Assembly (NCBI GenBank): GCA_018340375.1
Contig: JAFFJZ010000012.1
Coordinates: 4,898,001-4,962,000, forward strand
Length of the DNA stretch: 64,000 bases
Direction: 5' to 3'
From: Gonatopus flavifemur
Lineage: Eukaryota > Arthropoda > Insecta > Hymenoptera > Dryinidae
The notes under the pieces were generated by a model. It saw nothing but the letters and a program-made list of their open reading frames with translations, did no database searches and had not been told where the DNA came from. The first letter of the stretch is position 1. Each line of letters starts with the position of its first letter. Below are positions 11,014 through 22,000 of the stretch, piece by piece. Made by a program: the position numbers and the translations under genes.

Positions 11014-11669
11014 CAATCCTTATTTAGTGTGAAAGATATTTGAATTGAAAGAAATCAAAAGTTACATTAATAATTCAGCGAAAAATGTTGAGTAAACGCT
11101 ATTCCAATCGCGTGTATGGATTACTATTTTCCGAATAAAGGCTACTCCATTGAAGTGCTTGCTCTGTACCAATGCTCAAGGAAGACTAACTTTGTGAGAA
11201 ACAAGCTTTCCCAAAAATCTTGTAAGAGCTACCAAAGAAATGTTGACTAATCGTGTGGAGTAAAATACTCCTTCATTTTTCTCCGCTTCAGCTTCATCAA
11301 TATGGGCGGTCAATAAATCAACTTCGTTGATCCATCATTGATTATAGACTGCGCCACGCCTGGTCCATTCTTCAACCAACATTGCGTGAAACAAAATTGA
11401 TTCCACAAGAGGATCTTTAGTCCATAGCGGAAAAGACGAACGAAATTTTTCCAAAATTTGTTGTCAATAATTCCGGGAAATTTTGTCAGTTTTTGACCTT
11501 TGAAAACTCGTCAGAAATTTTGTGTTTGACTCTGACATACATTTCCATTGCACAAAATGTTTCCCAAGTCATTACGAGTTCCTGGCACGTTTGATTTTTT
11601 GACACAGATAATGAGTTTTGAGTTCAACATTGAAACTCGCGAAGGGAAATTCTGAAATTTATATATATT

Positions 11670-11707
<38 letters not shown>

Positions 11708-13307
11708 TATGGGTGTGACCAAATGCGCACATTCATTCCTTTACCCTTTTCCTTTCTCGTGCCTATAAGATCTGATTTCCTTACAATGTATATGTATAGT
11801 GTATCGGGTTACATGGGTCGCACTGGTGCACATACGTACATTAGTTATAAATGCATTTCCCTTATGGCGCTCATTCGTCATGATTTTATGTAAATTATCG
11901 GAGTTCGATACTCGATTTGCGATATCCTATTTCATTAATTGCGAAGAATTGGAACAATAACGGATCCAATAAGCCCCCGATCATCTCCGAATTTTTCGCA
12001 CGTATACACGTCAAGGTGTATAAGATAGATCGTAAAGCACTATTGAGATACACGATTGACATATACACACGACACATACGTATATATACCTCCGCACATA
12101 TCGTCGAGATACTATCATCGAGTTGAAGAGCGTATAATAAATTTCTTACCGCGTGTGAACAGCGGAAAAGAAAGTGTCGTAAAGCACGTATACAGTTAGA
12201 AAAGAGCAGATGAGAGAAAGAAAACAACAAGAGAAATCCAAAATTGATAAATAAGAAACCAAAAATCAATGATACGTGGAGAAATATATGAAGAACGAGA
12301 TCTCTTTACACTCCCTCTACCTTCACACATCCGCACACGTGAATGTGTGCACACATGTATTCCTCAGGCGAGGGTGTGTACGCGAGAGGCGTGTACCAGG
12401 CCATTCGCGTACATAACGAAGAATTCGCTCTGCATCAGGACACGTTGCAGAAGGTATCTATTCCTTGTGCAATAGTGAATGTATAGCGGATGTCAAACTA
12501 AGAGCTTGGAGTATTTGTGTGTGTGTCCGTGTATATCTCTCTCTAGACGTACACTTGTTATCTGTGGGATGAATATGCGTATGGAGATCAATTATTAAAC
12601 ATCGAAAGAGAGGTTGCTGACTCTCGCTAATATACCAGGAAAATTGGGATATTCATCGTTATTGGAAAGTCTACTTTCGCAATATACCGGAAAGAATGAA
12701 CGTCGATGCAATAATATTGATTATCGTTCTTGTTTTTTTGTATTCGACCGACTACTTTCCGGTTCTATTATTCTAGTATTGTAAAGATCGACGACATCGC
12801 CGAGAGCGGTATAATCGTTAGCATTCGAACATTTCGTTCTGCATGCTGGCGATGAGATATTTCGACAGCCGTGAGGATAGGCGATGGCCATTTCGGGACC
12901 AGAAGAAACAATAGAAAATATGTATCACTCGACTACGGTCAGAATATTTATCACTTTTTGGTTGAATGCTCCAAGGTTGATCTCAAAAAACAAAATGGAA
13001 TCATCAAGAAAAACAACAAATAACAATCTTCTTGAAGTTTGAATCGTTCATAGAAACGAACCGAAAATTCAAACACGCAAAATACGATGAATCATCGGTG
13101 TTTATGTTTCCGAATCAACTCCTTAGAACTAAAAATATTGTTTAAAGAATGTGCCGCAAAAATTTGAAACATAAATAACAGCCAGCTGAAACTATATAGC
13201 GGGTTTCATAATTCACATGGAGAGAAGATAAATTCGTTGTGACAGTGAAATCATTCTTTTTGCTATGACAACTGACTATTTGCCATCGCAGCAATTTTGT
13301 TAGCTAC
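11014..13307. other. No gene seen; TA tract and mixed unique sequence
   Basis: The region holds a TA-rich microsatellite (about 11656-11710), a 'gtcagtttttgacc' word patch near 11455-11570 related to 52035-52312, and a diverged copy (12960-13175) of the repeat at 760-935. The 12000-12900 part is CpG-richer and looks like unique intergenic or intronic DNA. The open frames of 60-124 codons on both strands show no domain and overlap each other, so I leave them out. Confidence 0.35.
11656..11710. repeat. (TA)n microsatellite
   Basis: A run of TA dinucleotides with a few interruptions, from 'tttatatatatttatata' to 'tacatatatatggg'. Confidence 0.85.
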
Positions 13308-14045
13308 CCCTGGCGAAAAAGGTTCTCATATTTTTTCATAGTTTTTCATATTTCCTCATAAATCTCATAATTTTGCATTGAATTCCATAAAAACTCTTAA
13401 AACTTCATAATTTCTCTAGGAATTGGGACTGTCACTATGAATGATATTTCCTCATCGAAAATCATAATTGCTCATAAAATTTGTCATAAAATTTCATATA
13501 ATACTGGTATTTTTTTCGAATTTAATAAGATTGATAAGGAGTCATAACTTCTCATAATTTTCTATAATTTTTCATAAAATTTCATCATAAAATACTATAT
13601 TTTCCATTCTTATTTCCTCACATTGTAATCAAAGTAACTCAAAAGTGCCGATGAAGAGTTAGAAGACTCCCAACTTGTAATATTTATTTGACCAGTAAAA
13701 AAAATTCCTAGTTGGAGTTGTAACAAAATCCTGAAACAAACTAATTTCAACTTCCAATAAAACGTAATGTGCTTCTCACAACATATATGTTTGCTGTGCA
13801 TCAATAGCGTCACCATACTGAACGATTTTCTTGAAATATTGAAGTTTAAAGCAAGAATGATGAAATAAGAAAATCGCAATTTAAAACAATTTCGGATTTT
13901 TATAAACCATTTATGAGAAAATATGAGGAAACGTTCCTCATTACACTGTCTGAATTCATGGATAAATAATGAAAGAAAGTATGGACATTTATGATTTTGT
14001 ATGAGAAAATTTCCAGGAAAAATTATGACATCTCATAAGAATTTA

Positions 14046-15318
14046 TTAGGAATTGGAATTAATTCGTAGCGTTTTTTTAATGAAAAAAAATTATTTATTT
14101 CGAATGAAAATCAAAGAATACATTCATCAAAGTATTGTCCATCGCTTTCGACTACTTTCAACCATCTTTCGGTAAAGGAATGAATATCGTGTCGGAAGAA
14201 CGCATCATCTTTGAATGCAATCCACGAATCGACCCATTTTTGGCAATCTTCGTAAGAAATGAATTTTTGCTCAGACAAGCTATAAGCCATCGAACGGAAC
14301 AAATGGTAATCAGATAGTGCAATATCTGCAGAATACGACGGGTGGGGTAGAACTTCCCATTTCAGTGTTTCGAGGTATGTTTTCACCGATTTCGCCACGT
14401 GCGGACGAGCATTGTCGTGCAGCAAAATGACTTTATCGTGTCTTTTGGAGTATTCCGGTCGTTTTTCTTTCAATGCACGGCTTAAGCGCATCAATTGTAG
14501 TCAGTTATGGTTTCATTCGGTTTCAACAGTTCATAATAAATCACACCCATCTAACCCCACCAAATACAGAGCAGGAGCTTAGACCCATGATTATTTGGCT
14601 TTGCCACTGATTGTGATGGTTGGCCGGGCTTAACCCATGACTTTCTGCGCTTCGGATTGTCGTAATGGATCCATTTCTCATCGCCAGTGACACTTCTATG
14701 TAAGAAACCTTTTCTTTTCTGCCGTTGAAGCAGCAGTTCACACGTCAAAAAACGCCTCTCAATGTCCCTTGGTTTCAATTCATATGGGATCCCAGGTCCT
14801 TCCTTCTGGATCATGCACAAACTTTTCAGACGTTTTTCCATCGTTGATAAGTCAACTCCCAATTATGTCGACAATTCTTGAAGGGTTTGACATGAGTCTT
14901 CATTGAGCAACGTCTCCAAATCAGTATCTTCAAATTTTGTTGGCTGACCAGGTCGCTCCTTATCATCCAAGTCGAAATCACCAGCTTTGAAACGTGCAAA
15001 CCATTTTCGACACGTTTGCTCAGCTAGACCATGTTCATCATAAACTTCCACTGAAATACGATGGGCTTCAGCAGCACTCTTGTTCATATTGAATTACTGG
15101 AGTAAGAGTCCCCGCAAACCACTTTATTCGGTATAAATTTTGACATGTTCAATAAGTTATGAAGTGTTGTTATTTACGATTCAAAAAAAGGTTATGTAAA
15201 ACAAATGACGTCCAATAAGACCTATTTCACGGTGAATAGATTATTGTAGGTAACAACGGAATACTGTACTACCTACGTCAGCTTTTGTATAACGCTACGA
15301 ATTAATTCCAACACCTAA
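14046..15318 (-). mobile_element. mariner transposon 2, TA target duplication
   Basis: The 1273 bp element starts TTAGGAATTGGAATTAATTC on the left. The right end, reversed, reads TTAGGTGTTGGAATTAATTC; 26 of the first 28 bases match. TA flanks both ends (14044-14045 and 15319-15320). The TTAGG start differs from the CCAGG start of mariner 1, so this is a different mariner lineage. The transposase inside lies on the minus strand and is degraded. Confidence 0.93.
14111..15146 (-). pseudogene. mariner transposase, several stops and frameshifts
   Basis: Starting from ATG 15146-15144, the frame shifts within the first 20 codons. It continues from about 15087 (NKSAAEAHR...GDFDLDDKE), is stopped by TAA at 14865-14863, continues with [20 protein letters not shown] (first catalytic Asp), stops again at 14553-14551, and shifts frame near 14495. 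It then reads HDNARPHVAK and ends DGQYFDE. The third acidic site reads ALSDYHLF where APSDYHLF is usual. With at least four disabling changes, this copy is older or less constrained than mariner 1. Confidence 0.9.
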
Positions 15319-15483
15319 TATGAGAAACATCATTCTAACTTATGACTTTTCATGATAAAATACTCCTCATAAAACAGTCCCAATTCTTAGAAAAATTATA
15401 ATATCATAGGATGAATTACGAGGAATTATGAGAAGTTATGAAAAACAGTCAAGAGCAATTATGAGAAATTTGTTTCGCCAGGG

Positions 15484-16448
15484 ACGACAGCGATTGTTTT
15501 AACTGTGGCAGCAAACCCTTAGGAGAGTTTCCCTCGTTCATGCCAAATTTCCTTGTCCTTTTCCCTATTTTTCCCCCGAAACATGGGAAAGAATATGGGA
15601 ATTTGGTAAGTTTATGGAAGTGAATTTGGATGGCAGTGCTTGCTCTTCCAGCAAATTTCCTTATTAAATATAGAATAGCAAACGAATTTCGCTGGAGAAG
15701 TCAACATCTTTTGCTGTCACAGTTAAAAAGTCGCTATCAAGTCGCTAACAAGATTGTTTTGATAGCAAATAAATTGCTTTCACAGCGAAAAGTTCGAATC
15801 TTCAGCAAAAAGTACCCAGCCAAATGATTTCGCTGTTACAGGAAAATATTAAAATATTGCAGTAATTCACGAATATTTCAAATACACTTTAAGAAACAGA
15901 AAATTTGATTGACATTTGCTCCACCAAGTGTTTTTGTTACCATAACTAAAAGCTTAGTTGAAATATGTTTCAGTGAGATTATTTATCACAGCCAAGTTTT
16001 GTGTTGATGCCAATAAAAACATTCGATGTCACAAGTAATAAAAATCTCTAATAAAAATGTTACACCGTGTTTTTTTCGTGTGAATTTGGTGGAAGTGCAA
16101 ATCAATTGGAAAATCAGTGGGATTTTGGTATTTCACCATGAAAACATGACGGTGTATTTGGGAATTTTTCTACATCGATATCTTTTGGTTTCTTCTCGAT
16201 GGAAAATAAACGTGAATTTAGTAAAAATTTGGTGTAACCGTACTCGGACTGTGAATATTCAGGGTGATCGCTTGGTGTAAAATGGGTAAAATTGGCTTCT
16301 GGGGTAATTCTGGGGCCACTTGTGGTGTAAAAAATCGACAAATACACCAGAAAACCACGGTATTGAATCTGGATATTTGATTCTCCAAGGATATTTTAAT
16401 AGGCACAACAAAATCCCCAAGAAAAAATGAATTTCATCTGAAGAGATA
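15484..16448. other. No gene; word-rich, fragmentary repeats
   Basis: 15500-15850 repeats 'agcaaat', 'cgctg' and 'tttgctgtcac' words like those at 21774-22000 and 52540-52760. 16070-16390 repeats 'ttttggtgta', 'caccgtg' and 'tacacca'. No clean pair of terminal repeats is visible, and the open frames of 62-84 codons run through the repeats. Confidence 0.3.
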
Positions 16449-16762
16449 AAAAAATGGCATGCGGTAGATCCGCTGAGATCTGAATGATGTATCTATTTTG
16501 GTGATAATAGATCTACTCAGATCTGAGTAGATCTACGTGGATCTAAATGAAAAAAGTTGTGAACTGACTTAGATGAATTTGGATCTGATCAGATCTGATG
16601 AGATCTAAATAGATCTCAACTTTTTTCCCCCGGGATCAATTCAGATTTGAACAAATCTACTTATTGATCTACAGAGATCTAAACACAAGAGGAGCTTTGA
16701 TTTGTGCTGAGATCTGCGTAGATCTATCTACATCCATTTAGATCTACCGCATTCCATTTTTT
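16449..16762. mobile_element. Second AGATCT-built word element
   Basis: Inverted ends AAAAAATGGCATGCGGTAGA (16449) and GATCTACCGCATTCCATTTTTT (to 16762), one mismatch. Inside, 'gatctgag', 'tagatctac' and 'cagatct' repeat throughout, centred on AGATCT as in 5026-5396, but the ends are different. The same palindromic hexamer has thus been used by two elements with unrelated termini. Confidence 0.6.
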
Positions 16763-16788
16763 GGATCTAAAAGATCAAATTGGATCTT

Positions 16789-17532
16789 CCCATGCAGTTA
16801 TTGCCAAGACTGAAAAAAAACCCAAGCTTGTCCCAAGGTTGGCACATGTGTCAGAAGTAAACCTCCGTGAAGAACAATTGGCCCAATATTGCTTCATGAT
16901 TGTATGGTTGTTTCCAATGGATAGTCAGTCATGGTACATTTGTAATATTTTTGAAATGGTCACTACATTTGGTACAAGCTTGGCATTAGTGCAAAAATCG
17001 AGCATTCGTTGAGAACAATTGTGCCAATATTGCCCACATGAGTAGTACAATGTTTATAAATATTGACTGAATTTTGAATTTACAATGGCTGATGACTTGG
17101 GGATAACCATCGGGCCAGGGCTGGCCCGATCTTCCTGCTATAATTAATCCTACACACTATAGTTTAGTTTGAACATAATTCAACAATAGAATCAAAATTG
17201 ATTGAAATATCAAAGAACGCAAATTTTCCAATGATCAAACAAGCTTGTCCCATTCTTGTCACATTTTTTCTATCGTTGTAAGATAATTCATGTACGGTAT
17301 TCAGAGGGAGAAAGTCATGAACTGAAATATGAATCAATTACTTTTTTCATCCTTATCTGCGATCAAAGAAGTATTGGTTGATGCTTGGTAAATGAATTGA
17401 ACCGGGTCTGGCAAAACCACCGGCCCAAGCTTGTCCTGATCTTATCGTTCCCAAGCCTGGGCCAAGTTTGGTAAATTGTTCAAGACAAGTCTCGGCAGGT
17501 CTTGTGCCAGGCTTGGTCCATACACACAGGGG
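16789..17532. mobile_element. CCCATGCAG-ended word element (copy 1)
   Basis: Left end CCCATGCAGTTATTGCCAAG; right end CACACAGGGG is a partial inverted match. It contains 'cccaagcttgtccca', 'ggcccaatattg', 'ccaggcttgg' and 'caagcctgggcc'. The copy at 35932-36812 is similar over long blocks in the same orientation, and a 50 bp fragment lies at 21295. No gene is supported; open frames across it are repeat-driven. Confidence 0.55.
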
Positions 17533-18255
17533 TTATTCAATCTCTTCAGATCTAATCCATTCTTTTTCGGGGAGTTTTCTTAGCGCACGATTAGTGTACC
17601 AGAAATTTTGAGATTCAACGGCTCACATCCAACGAACTACTCCCGTTGAGGTGACATTCGAATGTGAACGTCGGAAAAGAAGCATATTTTCAAGATTTTC
17701 TTTCTCGGGAACTATTGAAAATAATCGGATAAACTTTTTTTCCCTCAAAGGTATAATCAAGAAGAGTTGAAAAAAATTTTTGTTGGTCATAAAAAATATT
17801 TATTCGTGTACTTGAGTGTATTCGTGTAGTGTTGAAAAAAAAATAATTTCTGTCTGCGGGGATGATTCCAGCTCTCCTAATGATCTGAAACAGAAAATCC
17901 AAGAATTTTCTTCATCTATGTTGTCGCCTCTATCGCCCGTGCCTCAATTATTTAATTTCATCAAAAATTAACAAAATGGCGGTGGTTTTTGCAAAAGTGT
18001 AAGAAAAATACCTTTTTGCGTCATAAATCAGGTGGAATTATAAGTTGAAATCAAAATATCAACAAGTTTGAGGTACGGACAATAGAAATGATGGTATTGA
18101 ATACCATGTTGACATTTGAAATCGTTACGATTGGTTATTTTTCAGAAATCCTCCCCGCAAGGTAATCCATAAAACCGTTCCAAAACTGGAACGTGCGCTG
18201 TTTGAGCCTCTTGTTTGAAGCATTACAACACAGAAAACACCTCAACCGAGTGTAG
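17533..18255. other. No gene seen between two word elements
   Basis: Mixed-composition sequence without recognisable coding frames or paired ends. A 70-codon minus-strand frame at 17690-17902 has no domain. Confidence 0.3.
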
Positions 18256-18878
18256 GATACCCAAGCGTGTATTGCCTATAATCACAATGAACCCCAGGCT
18301 GGGTCCATCCTCTTAAACCCAGTATTGGGGAATGACGATGGGGCCCATGTTGGCTCAATCTGGGCCCTGTTGTGCTCACCCATATAATTGTGGTTGGTAG
18401 AGAATGGAAATAATGAATCTTAGTACGAACACATTTGAACTTGGCCCCAATTTAGACCAGCGGTAGGCCAAGATTGGGGTGAATTTATATCCCGAGCATG
18501 TGTGTACAATCCTCAGCGTGTATGAATTTTAGTCCCACTTTGGTCCAGTCTTGGGCCCATATAAGCAGGATGGGACTCAACACTAAGTCCAAGACTGGGC
18601 CAAAGTGGGGCTGAAATTCATGCCCGCTGGGGTAGGATTCAAAGTAATTTTCCAATTTAAAAAAAAAGGAAGGGGCAGTATTGATATTGCCTAGTCTGGG
18701 TTCATGCTGGGCCCATGGTGTTACCAATCCTCGAGCAAAGCAATACAGCCAAGCTGGGAACGATATTATCATCTCAGGGTTGGCCCCATTTGTCTACCCA
18801 GCTTGGCCCCATGTTGGGCAACATGGGCACCCACCCTGGGCTTAGATTGGGCCCGCCATTAATACACACTTGGGTATC
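18256..18878. mobile_element. GATACCCAAG-ended word element (copy 1)
   Basis: Inverted ends GATACCCAAGCGTGTA (18256) and TACACACTTGGGTATC (to 18878), one mismatch. The interior is built from 'cccagcttggcccc', 'ttgggccc', 'tggtccagtcttggg' and 'gggctgaaattcat'. A copy in the opposite orientation lies at 42635-43207 and matches over most of its length. Confidence 0.65.
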
Positions 18879-19320
18879 AATTTTATGGGTAATAACTATC
18901 GAAAAATGCTCCAAAAAAGAATTCGAATTTTTCAATGCATCACATTGGAATGTCCCCTCAGTTGGAATGACCAATATGTTCCGGTCTCAGCACTCTTGTT
19001 CTTTTGTTTCTGGCAACACAGAGCACAATTCTCTTTCTATATTATATCTCACACCGAAAAAGGTGTTTTATTGAGACAACAAAATATTTTGATTGATATG
19101 CGAACAACCAGAATATTTTGCCTTTTTTGTTATCTCAACCAAGTTTTTGTTGCTCCAAATTTAAGCCGAAAATATTTTGTTGTTCCAACAAAACCAAGCG
19201 TATTCTTCCGGTAACCGACCGTTAAAACATGTTCAAATATTTTCGTAGTAGTATATCATCGAATATTGCGTAATCATATATTATTGCCTTCCATTCTTCA
19301 CGCGTAGTCAACGGATATGA
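18879..19320. other. No gene; 'ttgttg/caacaaaa' word patch
   Basis: 19040-19210 repeats 'caacaaaatatttt', 'ttgttgctcc' and 'gttgttccaacaaaa', which looks like the remnant of another word element without clear ends. The remainder is unassigned. Confidence 0.3.
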
Positions 19321-19650
19321 TATAAAAAAAAATCTCAATCTCCAAGTGTCGACGAGGAACATTCGCCCCTTGTAAACGAAAGATATTTATCCCATCGTAT
19401 TAATCTCGATCAATTAGAATTCGAAAAAGATAAAAATGATCATTTTTTTCCCTCGGGCTGTGAAGCTCGAGATATCCAAGTCCGGAATTCGTTTTTCGCT
19501 GTAACGTGGACACAATTAGGTCAACGCAAATATTTCCAATTGATTTTGATTCAAAGAAAGATGCCTGGCAGCGGCGACCGTACGGTGTTGGAAGATCACG
19601 AAAAAGAATTTCGCATCGATTATCAAAAAACGAAAGAGGAGTTGTAAATG
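19321..19650 (+). CDS. Exon-like open frame, 109 codons, function unknown
   Basis: In the frame running from 19321 to TAA 19648-19650 there is no stop for 109 codons. No upstream ATG accounts for it; an in-frame TGA lies at 19318. It reads acidic and basic stretches (SVDEEHSPLVNERYLSH; HEKEFRIDYQKTKEEL), then the stop; an AATAAA lies about 110 bp further on. Two other frames of the same DNA are also open (19506-19751 plus; 19400-19717 minus), so chance in CpG-rich DNA is possible. I do not recognise a domain and cannot see a convincing splice acceptor. Confidence 0.2.
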
Positions 19651-20911
19651 TTTTCGTCGAGAAGGTGACTCGGCTGATCTTAGATAAGGGTTTACCAACT
19701 GGTTTCGCCGACATCAAAAACTCGATTAGTGGATGTAACGATCGAATCTAATGCAAATAATAAATGTAACGTTGTTTTTTGTCATTCTTTAAAATCACGT
19801 CTCTCACGTCATTCGCGAATCAAATGATTATTTTCATAGATGAGTCAACAACGTTTAACGACACGATGATCCAAAGTGACAAGGACCGTGATACGAAGGA
19901 CGCTCTCTTGAACGGTGGATGGATCGATTACGAATATCGAAACGGAGGAAAAAAACAAATTCAATAAAAAAAAGCGTCCTTGGTTTCTCAGTTCGTTGAT
20001 CGTATCGTTCATTGTTCAACGATTTATCGATCAGTGATTTATATCAATTCGTCTTTTTTCCATGATTTTCTTCGAAACCGGATCACTGTGTTCTTTAAAA
20101 TCTTCAAATGAATTTGAATTGAATATAATTGAAAATTTTATAAGATCATTGAATGTGGAGGAAGGATGAAATAGATGAAGCATGTCATCGCCTGTAGTGA
20201 ACGACATCGAGAATATTATTACGTTGTTTTTCTTTCTAAATGATCAGTTTAGAAATCGAGATTAAGGACACCGTTTCTCCGTTGAACGAAACCATAATTT
20301 TGGTGAAATTTTCAGATTAGAGAAAGAAGAAGAAAATGATGATGATAATGATGATGATGATAGAAAGAGTATGTTTATCTCATGCAAGAATATGGATTAG
20401 CATATATGGACGTAGACCACCCATGGGACGACCCTGGCCGGTTCTTTAATCTCTCTAAAGGTAATAAGTGGTCGGTCATGTGCTCATGTTAGATTCTCTT
20501 GCGCTTACAAGTACCGACCGTGTACCCATCCGTATATCTCGATTTATATCGTTATCGATCCTTTATTGGTGGTCATATATACATACGTACGGATATATAT
20601 CTCTCGTCCGATGATTTTCCATTCTACACGAGATGCTCCTCTCTTTATTATTATTCAATGCAGATCGATTAAGAGTATCACTCTTGCTAAGAGTAGAGTG
20701 GTATAATCATAAGAAGATATTATATTCTGCGTTTAAAAGCGATATCTCTCTTCCTTACTCGTGCTCGCGTTTCCTGAACACTTGGGTTACGTAAGGTAGA
20801 AGCCTTTAAATGCAAATTTCATGGACTAGATGGGATGCATGCCGTGGTTCCCTTTGGCGAAAAGGAGGAGTGGGAAAAATCGACGATGGCTAGACGACAG
20901 AGAAACCAACG

Positions 20912-21015
20912 ATGCCAACTGGAAGAAGAAAAAGGAAGAGGACAAATATGGAGGAAGGAGAAGATTTGCTCCAGAAGCTGAGGGAAAAGAATGTCGCCGG
21001 TGGCGATTTCGAAAG
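20912..21015 (+). CDS. Possible first coding exon, unknown protein
   Basis: ATG at 20912, with a second ATG at 20948, opens a charged frame (MEEGEDLLQKLREKN...) that ends in AAAG|GTGATC, a plausible splice donor at 21016. There is no recognisable domain and I cannot find the next exon. The lysine-rich start could be chance in a GAA-rich stretch. I list it only because the frame plus donor combination is exon-like. Confidence 0.12.
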
Positions 21016-21294
21016 GTGATCTCTCAACTTGGTCCAAGGTATTTCTTGGCGTCGGGGAGAGAAGCGGAAAAGCAACTCGGTTAACTTATCTTTCTGCAAT
21101 TTCAAATAAAAGAATAAGTGTGTGGCTAGAGGACCTAAAGCCAATTTACAGCGCTGTGAAGTTAGATAAATTTTCAAATGCATGTCCTCAGAAGGAATGT
21201 ATTATATCTGATTCGTTTTCGTCTTATTCAAATGTTTTAATCCCCATTTTTTGACGTTCTATTTCATTTTCAGCTTCATATATGGTGTGCTGGT

Positions 21295-21345
21295 ATGGAC
21301 AAGACTGAAAAAACCCAAGCTTGTCCCAGGATTGACACATGTTTC
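21295..21345. repeat. Fragment of the CCCATGCAG word element
   Basis: 'acaagactgaaaaaacccaagcttgtccca' followed by 'ttg-cacatgt-tcag' repeats the left part of the elements at 16789-17532 and 35932-36812. Confidence 0.6.
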
Positions 21346-21773
21346 AGGAAAAAATGTTGGTTACGAATAAATCCAGACCCATGCTGAATCCGGAATCCAT
21401 TTTCTACCATTTTCCGTAAAAAAACAGGAATATGCGAATCCAGGTTGAGTATTTTGTACGATATACTGATATTTTTCTTTTCGCTTCAGGGCGTAGCCAT
21501 CTTAACACAAAGTGTATTAAGGGAACGAGTCCTTCGGAAAATTTACTCAATTCTCACCAACATGCCTCAATTTTACTCCAAACAACGCGAAAATTTATAA
21601 GCGAAATGGATGACCTCTTAGGCACCATATTTGTTTCAGATTTTGCAAGATTCTATACAAATCTTCACGTTCCTGTATTTCAAACTGTCCTCGTTGTGCT
21701 GAGGGTAGAATTTGAAAATGAGCGAATTGAATGGAACTGAGGTTTTTCCCAGTACAGCGATGGCTTAAACCCT

Positions 21774-22000
21774 ACTCGGAAAAAACAATTTAGCTACAGC
21801 AGCTGAGTAGCTGGCACGGACACGGCCAGCCATCAAATGACCTCACGCAGCTTAATTTTAGTCGTTAACGCAAGTGAATTAGCTACAAATGCAAATTGTT
21901 TTGCTGTAACAGCTAAAATTTAGCTACAGGAGCTAATCGAATGTCTGTCCATGCCCATGCTAGCCACTCAGGTGTTGCAGCTAAATTATTTTTTCCGTGT
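21774..22000. mobile_element. Word element, ACTCGGAAAAAACAATTTAG ends, TTAGCTACAG vocabulary
   Basis: Left end ACTCGGAAAAAACAATTTAG at 21774; right end CTAAATTATTTTTTCCGTGT (inverted) ends at 22000. The interior is 'ttagctacagcagct', 'agctaaatt' and 'gtagct'. The size (227 bp) and ends place it with the CACGGARAAAA-ended group. Confidence 0.6.

Larger units (their letters stand above)
13308..15483. mobile_element. TIR element, CCCTGGCGAAA ends, carrying mariner 2
   Basis: Left end CCCTGGCGAAAAAGGTTCTC at 13308; right end GAGAAATTTGTTTCGCCAGGG, inverted, ending at 15483. Outside the mariner the interior is built from 'tctcataatttt', 'ttcataa' and their complements ('aattatgaga', 'ttatgagaa'), with forward copies mostly on the left and complements mostly on the right. 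The mariner at 14046-15318 inserted into it later. It has no coding capacity of its own. Confidence 0.6.
19651..21773. other. Mostly unique sequence, no confident gene
   Basis: The sequence is CpG-containing and not obviously repetitive, with a (GAT)n-like patch at about 20336-20362. A small exon-like frame lies at 20912-21015 and a fragment of the CCCATGCAG element at 21295-21345. Other open frames are short, overlapping and without domains. Confidence 0.3.

Noticed and set aside
11895..12269. 124-codon minus-strand frame
   Set aside because: Overlaps an opposite-strand frame, has no domain, and the F/L-rich part follows A-rich DNA.
19506..19751. Frame containing GRSRKR, reminiscent of a prohormone cleavage site
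   Set aside because: No signal peptide, no repeated peptide unit and no known neuropeptide motif; two other frames are open over the same DNA.
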